This document shows, piece after piece, positions 7,164-16,007 of a stretch of DNA of 35,165 bases. The notes under the pieces were generated by a model, which was given only the letters and a program-made list of their open reading frames with translations, was not told the origin of the DNA and made no database searches. Each line of letters begins with the position of its first letter. Position 1 is the first letter of the stretch. The DNA comes from Lachnospiraceae bacterium (lineage in GTDB: Bacteria > Bacillota > Clostridia > Lachnospirales > Lachnospiraceae): contig JAFUKJ010000042.1 in assembly GCA_017467805.1 (NCBI GenBank), forward strand, positions 1-35,165, in the 5' to 3' direction. The translations under genes were made by a program, and so were the position numbers.

Positions 7164-9818
7164 CTAATCTATCGTCCATCTGTTCTTTAGCTTACTTTGT
7201 AATCTATATAAGGTGTTCAATGCATCTAAAGGTGTCAGATTAGTAATATCAATCTCCTGTAGCTCCTTTACGACATCCTCGTCCTTAACTGTATCAAATA
7301 AAGACATCTGTCCCATATCAACATCGTCATAATGCTTAACCTTTTTCTTGTCTGTCTTGGTATCCACAGCGATATTCTGTACCTTTTCCATAATATCATT
7401 GTCGCTAAGCTGCTCAGCAATCTCCTTAGCCCTGTCAATTACCATATCAGGAACACCTGCAAGCTTTGCAACCTGAATACCATAGCTTCGGTCCGCGCCG
7501 CCCTTAATAATCTTTCTAAGGAATACGATATCGTCCCCCTTTTCTTTAACCGCGATACAATAATTATTCACATTGCTCATCTTACCCTCAAGCTCTGTAA
7601 GCTCATGATAATGTGTTGCGAATAAGGTCTTAGCACCCAAAAGCTTCTTATTGCTGATATGTTCGATAACTGCCCATGCAATACTTAAGCCGTCAAAGGT
7701 AGATGTTCCACGACCAATCTCATCCAGTACTAGAAGACTCTTAGAGGTCGCATTACGAAGAATATTGGCTACCTCGTTCATTTCCACCATGAAAGTACTC
7801 TGACCGCTTGCAAGGTCATCTGATGCACCTACACGGGTAAATATGCGGTCTACAATACCGATATTGGCACTCTTGGCAGGGACAAAGCTTCCAAGCTGCG
7901 CCATCAGCACGATAATCGCTGACTGTCTCATATAGGTAGACTTACCAGCCATATTGGGCCCTGTAATAACAGAAATACAATGTCTTCCATTATCAAGATA
8001 TGTGTCATTTGCCACAAACATATCATGGTCAATCATCTTCTCAACAACAGGATGTCTTCCATCCTTAATATCAATAACACCCTTCTCATTAAGAGTTGGT
8101 CTTACATAATGATTCTGCTCAGCTACGATAGAAAGCGAAGCAAACATATCAAGTCTTGCAACTGCCTTGGCAGTCTTCTGAATACGCTCAAGCTGTGTTG
8201 CAATATCATCACGAATTCTGCAGAAAATGTCATATTCCAGAGTGTTAAGCTTATCTTCAGCATTCAGAATCGTATCCTCTAATTCCTTAAGCTTTGGTGT
8301 AGTATAACGCTCTGCATTTACCAAAGTCTGCTTTCTGATATAGTCCTCAGGTACAAGATTCTTATAGGAATTGGTTACCTCAAAGTAATAACCAAATACC
8401 TTATTATATTTTACCTTAAGATTCTTAATGCCTGTACGTTCTCTATCCTCTTCCTCCAATGCTGCAAGCCAGCTCTTGCCCTGCATCTTGGCATTGCGGA
8501 ACATATCTACATTCTCATCAAAACCATTCTTAATAATGCCACCCTCGCGAATGGTCAGCGGCGGCTCCTCCTGAATGGCATCACGAATCAAATGATACAA
8601 ATCCTCCAAGCCATCAATTTCATTCTCAATCTCAACCAAAAGCTTCGCATCAAACTCACGCAAAACCGTCTTAATATGAGGAAGCATCTCCATAGAATTA
8701 GCAAAAGCAATCAAGTCACGGGGATTCGCCGACTTATAGCTTACCTTACCAAGCAGACGCTCTAAATCATAGATGGGATTGAGATATTCGCGAATCTCAT
8801 CTCTTCCTACCATATTATTGCAAAGCTGCTCTACTGCATCCAGTCTATCATTAATATCATCCTTATTAATAAGTGGCTGTTCAATATCACTTCTAAGACG
8901 TCTTGCACCCATGGCAGTCTTTGTCTTATCAAGCACCCATAAAAGAGAACCTCGCTTCTGCTTCTCACGTAAAGTCTCTGTCAGCTCCAGATTACGTCTG
9001 GTAGAACTGTCAAGCAGCATATAACGGCTTGCAAGATAAGGTGTAATATGGGTAATATGCTCCAGGGAAGTCTTCTGCGTCTCTAACAGATACTGCATCA
9101 TAGCACCCGAAGAAATAAGTCCTGCGGGGAAATCCTCAATGCCAAGTCCTGTTAAAGTATTTACCTTAAAGTGTTTCATTAAGGCATTACGACAGCCGTC
9201 ATCATCAAAGTACCAGGCCTCTAAGGAATAAACCGCCATGCCAAGACGATTACGCAAATCATCCACATCGAAACCGCTCACAACAAAGCCGTCATTACAG
9301 ATAATCTCTGTCGGCATATACTTATAAATCTCATCCTGAAGCTTGCTTAAATCCTCAACCTCAGTGACATAGAAATCGCCTGTTGTAATATCAGAAACGG
9401 AAATACCGATTCTGTTCGGAAAATAGGTAACACACATCAGATAGTTATTCTTTGACTCCTCCAATGCCTGCATATTAAGATTCGTACCAGGCGTCACAAT
9501 ACGAACAACCTCTCGCTTGACAAGTCCCTTTGCAAGCTTTGGGTCCTCTACCTGCTCTCCGATAGCTACCTTGTAGCCTTTTGTAACCAGCTTATTCAGA
9601 TAGGTATCTACAGCATGATAAGGAACACCACACATAGGTGCTCTCTCCTCCAAACCACAATCCTTACCAGTCAAAGTAATCTCTAAAACCTTAGATGCCG
9701 TAATTGCATCCTCAAAAAACATCTCATAAAAGTCACCGAGTCTATAGAATAAAATGCAGTCAGGATATTGCTGCTTAGTCTCCATATACTGTTTCATCAT
9801 CGGTGTCAATTCTGCCAT
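7164..9818 (-). CDS. mutS: DNA mismatch repair protein MutS
   Basis: MutS recognises mismatches and small insertion loops. About 884 residues from the chosen start. Seen: the mismatch-intercalating motif FYRLGDFYEMF near residue 35, connector and lever domains, Walker A GPNMAGKST near 610, Walker B LVLDEIGRGTST near 690, and the THYHELTEL motif. The ATG at 9818 (MAELTPMMKQY) is preferred because it has GAGAGA upstream at suitable distance; an in-frame ATG at 9845 lacks a clear binding site. It is the first gene of the mutS-mutL-miaA operon. A hairpin lies at the inferred 5' end of its transcript (9869-9895). Confidence 0.97.
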   Translation of the reverse strand: MAELTPMMKQYMETKQQYPDCILFYRLGDFYEMFFEDAITASKVLEITLTGKDCGLEERAPMCGVPYHAVDTYLNKLVTKGYKVAIGEQVEDPKLAKGLVKREVVRIVTPGTNLNMQALEESKNNYLMCVTYFPNRIGISVSDITTGDFYVTEVEDLSKLQDEIYKYMPTEIICNDGFVVSGFDVDDLRNRLGMAVYSLEAWYFDDDGCRNALMKHFKVNTLTGLGIEDFPAGLISSGAMMQYLLETQKTSLEHITHITPYLASRYMLLDSSTRRNLELTETLREKQKRGSLLWVLDKTKTAMGARRLRSDIEQPLINKDDINDRLDAVEQLCNNMVGRDEIREYLNPIYDLERLLGKVSYKSANPRDLIAFANSMEMLPHIKTVLREFDAKLLVEIENEIDGLEDLYHLIRDAIQEEPPLTIREGGIIKNGFDENVDMFRNAKMQGKSWLAALEEEDRERTGIKNLKVKYNKVFGYYFEVTNSYKNLVPEDYIRKQTLVNAERYTTPKLKELEDTILNAEDKLNTLEYDIFCRIRDDIATQLERIQKTAKAVARLDMFASLSIVAEQNHYVRPTLNEKGVIDIKDGRHPVVEKMIDHDMFVANDTYLDNGRHCISVITGPNMAGKSTYMRQSAIIVLMAQLGSFVPAKSANIGIVDRIFTRVGASDDLASGQSTFMVEMNEVANILRNATSKSLLVLDEIGRGTSTFDGLSIAWAVIEHISNKKLLGAKTLFATHYHELTELEGKMSNVNNYCIAVKEKGDDIVFLRKIIKGGADRSYGIQVAKLAGVPDMVIDRAKEIAEQLSDNDIMEKVQNIAVDTKTDKKKVKHYDDVDMGQMSLFDTVKDEDVVKELQEIDITNLTPLDALNTLYRLQSKLKNRWTID

Positions 9819-9868
9819 TGTTATATCTCTCTTTCTTATAGTCATCTATCATATAAATAACGAATAAA

Positions 9869-9895
9869 ACGGGCAAATGAGTACCTTTTGCCCGT
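9869..9895 (-). terminator. Hairpin plus T-run in the mutS leader
   Basis: A perfect 9-bp stem (9895-9887 with 9877-9869, 9-base loop, GGGC core), followed on the minus strand by TTTATT. No minus-strand gene lies upstream, because the next gene is divergent, so it cannot simply end another gene's transcript. It begins almost exactly at the transcription start predicted from the TATAAT at 9900-9905. It may be an attenuator or a stabilising 5' stem-loop. Confidence 0.55.
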
Positions 9896-9899
9896 CCTT

Positions 9900-9908
9900 A
9901 TTATACCA
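9900..9908 (-). promoter_or_regulatory. mutS promoter, extended -10
   Basis: Minus-strand TGGTATAAT gives a perfect -10 hexamer with the TG extension. No good -35 is visible at 16-18 bases, as is common for extended -10 promoters. Transcription would start near 9893. Confidence 0.55.
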
Positions 9909-9952
9909 AATTCATTTTAACACATTTACATAATTTGTACAGTGGTTATTAT

Positions 9953-9967
9953 TGCGAAATTTTCGCA
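9953..9967. promoter_or_regulatory. 15-base inverted repeat in the mutS/CofE divergent region
   Basis: TGCGAAA-T-TTTCGCA is a perfect 7+1+7 inverted repeat about 50 bases upstream of the mutS -10 and about 95 bases upstream of the plus-strand -35. The position and symmetry fit an operator for a dimeric regulator, but I recognise no known binding consensus. The rest of the 9819-10230 gap is AT-rich and holds the two promoters and no convincing gene. Confidence 0.35.
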
Positions 9968-10058
9968 TAGTAGTCATGCATATTTATACTACTTTTGTAT
10001 CTACAATTTCATCTATATTCGACAAATTGACTTTTTTTGCATATTTTTAAAGATTTTC

Positions 10059-10087
10059 TTGCAACATGCAGGTCTACAGAGTATAAT
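10059..10087 (+). promoter_or_regulatory. Sigma-A-type promoter for the CofE-like gene
   Basis: TTGCAA and TATAAT are separated by exactly 17 bases, a near-consensus vegetative promoter. Transcription would start near 10094, leaving an AT-rich leader of about 137 bases before the ATG at 10231, which has GAAGG eight bases upstream. Confidence 0.8.
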
Positions 10088-10230
10088 AGACGCGGACATA
10101 TGTTTTTTTGGTAATTACTATAAGGTAAATTCTTAAAAATATATGATGAGGCCATGATATTTAGTCAAGGCAAATTGTGCATGAATAACTATGCATAACT
10201 ATACTATGAATATGAATGAAGGTATGTTAA

Positions 10231-11421
10231 ATGGAAAGAAAAGTAGGAACAGTATCAAGAGGTGTTCGTTGTCCAATTATCAGAGAGGGCGACAATTTAG
10301 TTGACATCGCAGTAACTAGCGTTATGGAAGCTGCCCAGAGTGAAGGATACTCTTTTAGAGATCGTGACGTTGTTGCATTAACAGAGTCAATTGTAGCTCG
10401 TGCACAGGGTAATTATGCTTCTGTTCAGGATATTGCTGATGACGTAAAGGCAAAGTTAGGCGGCGGAACAATCGGTGTTATTTTCCCTATCTTATCACGT
10501 AACCGTTTTGCAATCTGCTTAAAGGGTATTGCAATGGGTGCTAAGAAGGTAGTTTTGATGTTAAGCTATCCTAGCGATGAGGTTGGTAATGCTCTTTTAA
10601 CTTATGATCAGTTAGATGAAGCTGGTATTAATCCTTATACTGACGTGTTAACATTAGAGAGATATCGTGAGCTTTTTGGCGAGAATAAGCATGAGTTCAC
10701 AGGTGTTGATTATGTTCAGTACTATTCTGACATTATCACAGAGGCTGGTGCAGAGGTTGAGATTATCTTCGCTAACCAGGCTACTGCTATTTTAAATTAT
10801 GCAGATTGTGTTTTAACTTGTGATATCCATACAAGAGCCAGAAGCAAGCGCCTTCTTAAGGCAGCAGGTGCTAAAGCTGTATGCGGTTTGGATGATATCC
10901 TTACAGCATCAGTTAACGGAAGCGGCTATAATACAAAGTATGGTTTATTAGGTTCTAACAAGTCTACAGAGGATAAGATTAAGTTATTCCCTAGAGAGTG
11001 CCAGGATCTTGTTGATGCTATTCAGGCACAGCTTCTTGAGAAGACAGGTAAGCATGTTGAAGTTATGGTATATGGCGACGGTGCTTTCAAGGATCCTCAG
11101 GGTAAGATTTGGGAGCTTGCTGACCCAGTTGTATCTCCTGCTTTTACAAAGGGACTTATCGGTACTCCTAACGAGTTAAAGCTCAAGTATCTTGCTGATA
11201 ATGACTTCAAGAACTTAAGCGGTGCTGAGTTAAAGGAAGCTATCTCTAACAGTATTAAGCAGAAGGATTCTAACCTTGTTGGTAATATGGCATCACAGGG
11301 TACAACACCAAGACAGTTAACAGACTTAATTGGTTCTCTTTGTGACTTAACAAGTGGTTCAGGTGATAAGGGTACTCCTATCATCCACATCCAGGGTTAC
11401 TTCGATAACTTCACAGATTAA
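10231..11421 (+). CDS. Coenzyme F420-0:L-glutamate ligase (CofE) family protein
   Basis: CofE-family protein of 396 residues. Characterised CofE/FbiB-type enzymes add glutamates to F420-0 in archaea and actinobacteria. Seen: RCPIIREGDNLVDI at the N-terminus, DRDVVALTESIVARAQG near residues 44-60 (the region of the family's KIVSKAEG-like motif), GGGTIGVIFPILSRNRF near 77-93, SGYNTKYGLLGSNKS near 230-245, and VMVYGDGAFKDP near 275-286. It is longer than the roughly 250-residue archaeal enzyme. No other F420 gene is visible and this kind of clostridium is not known to make F420, so the real substrate is probably another acid or peptide (inference). It is monocistronic on the plus strand, with its own strong promoter and terminator. 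Confidence 0.8.
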   Translation: MERKVGTVSRGVRCPIIREGDNLVDIAVTSVMEAAQSEGYSFRDRDVVALTESIVARAQGNYASVQDIADDVKAKLGGGTIGVIFPILSRNRFAICLKGIAMGAKKVVLMLSYPSDEVGNALLTYDQLDEAGINPYTDVLTLERYRELFGENKHEFTGVDYVQYYSDIITEAGAEVEIIFANQATAILNYADCVLTCDIHTRARSKRLLKAAGAKAVCGLDDILTASVNGSGYNTKYGLLGSNKSTEDKIKLFPRECQDLVDAIQAQLLEKTGKHVEVMVYGDGAFKDPQGKIWELADPVVSPAFTKGLIGTPNELKLKYLADNDFKNLSGAELKEAISNSIKQKDSNLVGNMASQGTTPRQLTDLIGSLCDLTSGSGDKGTPIIHIQGYFDNFTD

Positions 11422-11437
11422 TTTTAGACAAAATATA

Positions 11438-11471
11438 AGCTGGTAAGTGATTTGCTTACCAGCTATTTTTT
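11438..11471 (+). terminator. Intrinsic terminator after the CofE-like gene
   Basis: Perfect 10-bp stem (11438-11447 with 11455-11464) with a 7-base loop, followed by A and six T on the plus strand. It sits between convergent genes and may also slow minus-strand transcripts from plsC, where the T-run is weaker. Confidence 0.85.
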
Positions 11472-11477
11472 CGTTTA

Positions 11478-12200
11478 TTATTCAGCTTTTGGAGCATGCT
11501 CTTCAATTGCTGCTTCGATTCTTGCACGTACCAGATTCGCTAATTCTGTAGTATTCATATCCTTATATTCTTCGTACTGAATAGGCTCTAAATAATGCAT
11601 CTGTACAGTAATCGGATGATGTCCCTTCTGGTCCAGTGCCTTATAGCAATCAATCAACGCGATTGGAAGAATCGGACACTTTGCTTTTGTTGCAATTTTA
11701 AAGCTACCGCTATGGAACTCTAACATCTTATTTCCCATCTTGCTTCTTGTACCCTCAGGGAAGATTAAATAATTACGTCCCTTCTGTACCTCTTTGGTAG
11801 TTGATATAATTACCTGCATCGACTGCTTAATATCATCTCTATCCATAGGGAAGGAATAAGTACAATCAACAAGTTCTTTCATAAATGGTATCTCATATAA
11901 TTCCTTCTTCAAAACAGCACCCCAAGGTCTGTCACAGCCTGCAGCAATTGCCATAATGTCAAACAATCCCTGATGATTAGAAATAATTAAAAATCCATCT
12001 TCAGCAGGAATATTCTCTTTACCATAAATTTGCAAATCAATATTGCCGCCTTTAATTGCTTGCTGAAAAATATACTGAATATGCTGATACTTTTCCAGTT
12101 CAGGATATTTGTCTGTATTCTTGGCATAATGACGTAGCTTTAAATAAGCTCCAGGTACCTTGGTGAAATTCCTTAATACCATATATAATATTCTATTCAT
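11478..12200 (-). CDS. plsC: 1-acyl-sn-glycerol-3-phosphate acyltransferase (PlsC family)
   Basis: Converts lysophosphatidic acid to phosphatidic acid at the inner membrane, the branch point of phospholipid synthesis. 240 residues, the normal length. Seen: the catalytic H-x4-D box as SNHQGLFDIMA near residue 94, the glycerol-phosphate-binding FPEGTRSKMG near 146-157, and the downstream ILPIALIDCY block. The HQ variant within the box retains both catalytic residues. It lies 23 bases downstream of a cardiolipin synthase, so the pair belongs to one phospholipid operon. The acyl-chain specificity and exact acceptor cannot be read from sequence. Confidence 0.9.
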   Translation of the reverse strand: MNRILYMVLRNFTKVPGAYLKLRHYAKNTDKYPELEKYQHIQYIFQQAIKGGNIDLQIYGKENIPAEDGFLIISNHQGLFDIMAIAAGCDRPWGAVLKKELYEIPFMKELVDCTYSFPMDRDDIKQSMQVIISTTKEVQKGRNYLIFPEGTRSKMGNKMLEFHSGSFKIATKAKCPILPIALIDCYKALDQKGHHPITVQMHYLEPIQYEEYKDMNTTELANLVRARIEAAIEEHAPKAE

Positions 12201-12223
12201 GTCGAAATCCTCCGTGTCTCCGC

Positions 12224-13789
12224 TTAAAGCATCGGTGATATAGCCCTTACAACTGCCCGAATTATTCTTTGCGGTATTGTATTTTTCACTTCCTCGTTAT
12301 TCATCAATATAGATTGTGTAAATGTATGACAGATATCATCCTTAATCTCACTTAGCACTTCATGCCTGTATAGCCATATACCATTCTCAAAATGATGTAC
12401 CAAGCTTCGATAATCGAGGTTTATCGTACCTACTATAGCATATTTATCATCAGAAAGATATACCTTTGCATGTACAAATCCTGGTTCAAACTCAAAAATT
12501 TTTACTCCAGCATCCATCAAGCGTTTATAATAGCTCTGTGTCATGGTAAAAATAACCTTTTTATCTGGTATATGTGGTGTGATAATCCGAACATCCACAC
12601 CACGCATAGCAGCATTCTCCATACATTGACATAGCTCATTATCAATAATCAAATATGGACTCATCATATATACATATTCAGTAGCCTGATTTAGCATATT
12701 CATAATCATGGTTTGTGCCACTCTATGCTTGAACATAGGGGCAGGTCCGTCACCAAACGGAATCATATAGCCATTATCAGGAATAGTAGTCTGATTCCAA
12801 TAATATGGTGCAAACTCTGTTACAGGTGTCTTAACATTCATTTCATAATCTGCAAGGAATATTGAGGTCAATTGTGCAACTGCCTCGCCTTCAAGACGAA
12901 TACCAACATCCTTCCAAAGTCCAAATAATACCTTTTCATTAATATATTCATCTGCAATATTAACGCCGCCTGTATATCCCACTTCACCATCTATTACCAT
13001 GATTTTGCGGTGACTGCGGTTGTTAAACTCGTTATCCGCCTGTCCTTTCAACCGTGAGAAGCAGACAGCCTTAATACCAAACTTATTTAAGGTCTTATAG
13101 TAATCACCTGGCAAGGTACACATACAGCCTACATCATCATAAATTACACGAACCTCTACACCTTCTGCTGCCTTTTCCTTTAATATGTCAAGAATACTAT
13201 TCCAAAAGATGCCCTCCTCAATAATAAAGTATTCCATAAAAATAAATTTTTTCGCCCTCTTAAGGTCATCCAGCATTGCAACATGAAGCTTTTCACCCAT
13301 ATCGTAATACTTCGCTGAAGTATTCTGATACAGATGCGTTGAAGCCATTTTACAAAGCTGTTTTGCGTTCATATATGCCTGCTTGTCTTCTGCTTCCAAG
13401 CGTTCAAAAACAGCTTCATCCTTTGTATTTATCTGCTGAATTCCTATTTTTTCGAGTCTCTTTACATATTTTGTCTGTAGCTTTCTGTCATAGAACATCA
13501 GATAAATCATAAAGCCTGCTACAGGAACTATCAGAACAAATAAAAGCCATGGTATCTTATAATCAGGGTTTTCCTGTGAATTAATAATCCTTAATACACA
13601 AAATATTTGCGTGGCATACATTGCCAAATAAAAGTACGGAATATAGAGCGCACATAAAATTGTTAATGCTAAAACTGCTGCCGTTTCCAATACAATCAAT
13701 AGTATTGCAATGATAAAACGAACAGGAATATAATTTACTTCCTGTTCTGTCGCCTTTCCCTTTTGATAGATTACAATTTTCTTCTTCAT
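12224..13789 (-). CDS. cls: Cardiolipin synthase (phospholipase D superfamily)
   Basis: Makes cardiolipin from two phosphatidylglycerol molecules at the membrane. 521 residues. Seen: two N-terminal membrane segments (about residues 24-50 and 78-102, with NPDYKIPWLLFVL between them), then two PLD domains with the catalytic HKD motifs HRKIMVIDGEVGYTGG near residue 262 and HAKVYLSDDKYAIVGT near 440, each followed by the family's N or D residues (GGVNIADEY; TINLDYRS). All catalytic residues are present. The gene is between a small membrane protein and plsC in one minus-strand operon. Confidence 0.94.
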   Translation of the reverse strand: MKKKIVIYQKGKATEQEVNYIPVRFIIAILLIVLETAAVLALTILCALYIPYFYLAMYATQIFCVLRIINSQENPDYKIPWLLFVLIVPVAGFMIYLMFYDRKLQTKYVKRLEKIGIQQINTKDEAVFERLEAEDKQAYMNAKQLCKMASTHLYQNTSAKYYDMGEKLHVAMLDDLKRAKKFIFMEYFIIEEGIFWNSILDILKEKAAEGVEVRVIYDDVGCMCTLPGDYYKTLNKFGIKAVCFSRLKGQADNEFNNRSHRKIMVIDGEVGYTGGVNIADEYINEKVLFGLWKDVGIRLEGEAVAQLTSIFLADYEMNVKTPVTEFAPYYWNQTTIPDNGYMIPFGDGPAPMFKHRVAQTMIMNMLNQATEYVYMMSPYLIIDNELCQCMENAAMRGVDVRIITPHIPDKKVIFTMTQSYYKRLMDAGVKIFEFEPGFVHAKVYLSDDKYAIVGTINLDYRSLVHHFENGIWLYRHEVLSEIKDDICHTFTQSILMNNEEVKNTIPQRIIRAVVRAISPML

Positions 13790-13822
13790 CCGTACCCCTC
13801 CGCGCTCTATTTTAATTATATC

Positions 13823-14203
13823 TTATAATGCAAGCTCTTCGCTTAATGCCAATATCTTCTCTGCAACCTTTTCACGCTGCTTCTTGGTAATACTCTTATA
13901 TAATGGATATGCAACCGAAAGAATTGCCATACCGATTAATCCAATGATAATACCTGGTATAAATAGCATATCTGTCCACACCATCGTACAGCACATTCCG
14001 ATACCAAGTATCAGACTTCCAACGATTCCTACCACCAGAGATATTATAACGCCTGGTCTTTCTGTACTTCTGTCAAGTCGACGTATCATTTCCATCTTAT
14101 CCTCTTCCTTCGGAAGATACTTCTTTCTAATTGCCTCTATTTCCTTCTGCTGTTTTGCTGAATATGTGTATTCAAAGCTTGTTTCATTCATAATACTTAC
14201 CAT
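13823..14203 (-). CDS. Small membrane protein of unknown function
   Basis: I do not recognise a family. About 126 residues from the ATG at 14203, which has AAGGTG six bases upstream; the next ATG (14191, MNETSFEYTY) is also possible. A charged N-terminal region with EIEAIRKKYLPKEEDKMEMIRRLD is followed by two membrane segments (about VIISLVVGIVGSLILGIGMC and LFIPGIIIGLIGMAILSVA) and a basic cytosolic tail, KSITKKQREKVAEKI. It is 33 bases upstream of cardiolipin synthase and may be co-transcribed with it, which hints at a membrane-related role without proving one. Confidence 0.7.
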   Translation of the reverse strand: MVSIMNETSFEYTYSAKQQKEIEAIRKKYLPKEEDKMEMIRRLDRSTERPGVIISLVVGIVGSLILGIGMCCTMVWTDMLFIPGIIIGLIGMAILSVAYPLYKSITKKQREKVAEKILALSEELAL

Positions 14204-14241
14204 TCCTTTCACCTTGATTATGTATGTATCATACAAGGGAG

Positions 14242-14270
14242 ATGTTATTAATTTACTAAAGAAATGTTAA
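14242..14270 (-). promoter_or_regulatory. Candidate promoter for the cls-plsC operon
   Basis: Minus-strand TTAACA and TAACAT are spaced by 17 bases upstream of the small membrane protein gene. The -35 is good and the -10 is imperfect, so this is a moderate call. Confidence 0.35.
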
Positions 14271-14286
14271 TGAAATGTTAAAATCA

Positions 14287-14318
14287 AAAAGAACATACAC
14301 TTTTCAGCATATGTTCTT
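14287..14318 (-). terminator. Intrinsic terminator after the LRR protein gene
   Basis: Perfect 9-bp stem (14318-14310 with 14297-14289), 12-base loop, followed on the minus strand by a T-rich tail. It lies just past the stop codon at 14329. Confidence 0.6.
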
Positions 14319-14328
14319 CTTGCAATCA

Positions 14329-15984
14329 TTAATAATACACTTCTTCCAAATTCGGATAATATTCATATAACTGTTCTACACAGTCCTCAATATAGATTAC
14401 TTCTGCTTCATCGTTCCATACACCATTCTTAACCTTTAGGAACGTGGTATCTGTAACATCCAATGCCCATAGATTCTCATTATATGTAAGATTCTCCATA
14501 TCAATACCTGTCATGCATTCTGTAATCTCCAGATACTCCATATACGGCAATGCCATGAACTTCTCAACACTGTATGGAATATAGCAGTTATCTAAGGTTA
14601 ACCACTGCAGACTAAATGCAAAGGTAATAAAATCCCACGCCGATTTCTCTGCATAGTAGCAGTCGCCAATAGATAAAGAATACAAATTAGGCATATAAGC
14701 CACAAAGCTGAAATCATCCAAAGCATAGCTTGTTATAGAAAGACTCTCCATGGCTGTCAGAGAATTTAATGCCTGAAAATCCATAATCATATCGCCATAA
14801 TAAATACCAAGATTCTGCAAACCTGTAAGCAATGCCAATGCATCTATATTTTCAACAGACTCCGCATTGATATACAAAGATGTTAAATTGTAAAATCTGC
14901 CAATGCCCTCCAGATTCGGTGCATCAAACATATCATACAGCGTCAGCGAAATCAGCTGTTCAGGGCTGACGAACTGTGCAATTTCATTAGGCGTCATAAA
15001 GCTGCCAAGCACGCATAATTCACCAAGACCGCTTAACGAACCAACATCCACATAATCATCCAAATAAAGCGTATGCAGACTTGGAAATACAGAGAAATTT
15101 GTAGCAGAATAATCAAAGGATTCGAGGGTAACCTCAAAATACTCTCCCCATTCTGGCTCAGCCTCAGTCAGCATTCCATAGGTTACTGTCGGCATATAAT
15201 CATCATTATAGTAAAAATCCATATATACAATGCTCGCAAACTCATCCTGTGTCACCTCATCGTAGCTTTTACCAAACACCGCTTCTACAAACTCTATCAT
15301 TCCATAGGATTGTGTATCTAGGACTGGATAATCAATTACTACATCCTCATCTGTTGATGGAAGCGATGCATTTTGCTTATTCTCATTAGAAACTGACTCC
15401 AGTAATGCTGCCAGCTCCGCCGCCTGTTCCTCCAAGTCATCAAAAGCTGTTTCATAGCTTTCCATGCTTTCGACAGTCACTGGTATTTCGCCAAGCTGGG
15501 AATCAATCTCAGCAGTAACCATCTGTTCAAAGGAAGAGCTAAACTTCTGAATCATAACTCCTAACACAGCAATCAATCCAATAATAACCAAAGTACATAC
15601 TGCAACAATAATGGCAATCGTAGTTCCAGATGTTTTCTTTTTATTTGTGTTATTATAATTTGGATTTGGTTGATTTTGGTAAGCATAGTTGTATGGCTGA
15701 TAGTTATTCGTATACGGAGTATAACTATTATCCTGTTTTACTTCCGAAGCACTGTCGGTATTTGTACTCTCATCTGATGCACTTGCAGAATTTAATTTCT
15801 CTTCCACCTTGGATAATTTCGGTGGCAATTCCTTCATATCAGGAACCGAATTCTCATCTTTAATATCTGCTTTAACCTCTGCTCTATATCCACATGACGA
15901 ACATAATAGCTTGCCATATAGATAGTCCATCTCCTTGCCGCATTGCGGACACTTATTCTTGTGTTCAATATCAAAAAATCCCAT
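14329..15984 (-). CDS. Zinc-ribbon, single-pass membrane, leucine-rich repeat protein
   Basis: About 551 residues from the ATG at 15984, chosen for the AGGGGG ribosome site just upstream. Seen in order: an N-terminal zinc ribbon with CPQCGKEMDYLYGKLLCSSCG (CxxC-x11-CxxC), an S/T/E linker, an N/Y/Q/P-rich stretch (about residues 90-115), one membrane segment (TIAIIVAVCTLVIIGLIAVLG, about 122-145), an acidic extracellular stalk, then about eight irregular leucine-rich repeats such as LHTLYLDDY, LTSLYINAE and LQWLTLDNC up to the C-terminus. The topology suggests an inside ribbon and an outside LRR domain. The function is unknown; LRR faces usually bind proteins. It follows miaB by 23 bases. Confidence 0.75.
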   Translation of the reverse strand: MGFFDIEHKNKCPQCGKEMDYLYGKLLCSSCGYRAEVKADIKDENSVPDMKELPPKLSKVEEKLNSASASDESTNTDSASEVKQDNSYTPYTNNYQPYNYAYQNQPNPNYNNTNKKKTSGTTIAIIVAVCTLVIIGLIAVLGVMIQKFSSSFEQMVTAEIDSQLGEIPVTVESMESYETAFDDLEEQAAELAALLESVSNENKQNASLPSTDEDVVIDYPVLDTQSYGMIEFVEAVFGKSYDEVTQDEFASIVYMDFYYNDDYMPTVTYGMLTEAEPEWGEYFEVTLESFDYSATNFSVFPSLHTLYLDDYVDVGSLSGLGELCVLGSFMTPNEIAQFVSPEQLISLTLYDMFDAPNLEGIGRFYNLTSLYINAESVENIDALALLTGLQNLGIYYGDMIMDFQALNSLTAMESLSITSYALDDFSFVAYMPNLYSLSIGDCYYAEKSAWDFITFAFSLQWLTLDNCYIPYSVEKFMALPYMEYLEITECMTGIDMENLTYNENLWALDVTDTTFLKVKNGVWNDEAEVIYIEDCVEQLYEYYPNLEEVYY

Positions 15985-16007
15985 AGTATTCCCCCTCATC
16001 ACGAAAA

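Noticed and set aside
9942-10136. A 64-codon plus-strand frame in the mutS/CofE intergenic region
   Set aside because: It overlaps the TTGCAA-17-TATAAT promoter, lacks a ribosome binding site, and encodes a low-complexity F/I/Y-rich peptide.
10088-10230. Riboswitch in the leader of the CofE-like gene
   Set aside because: The leader is AT-rich and shows no known riboswitch core or terminator before the start codon.
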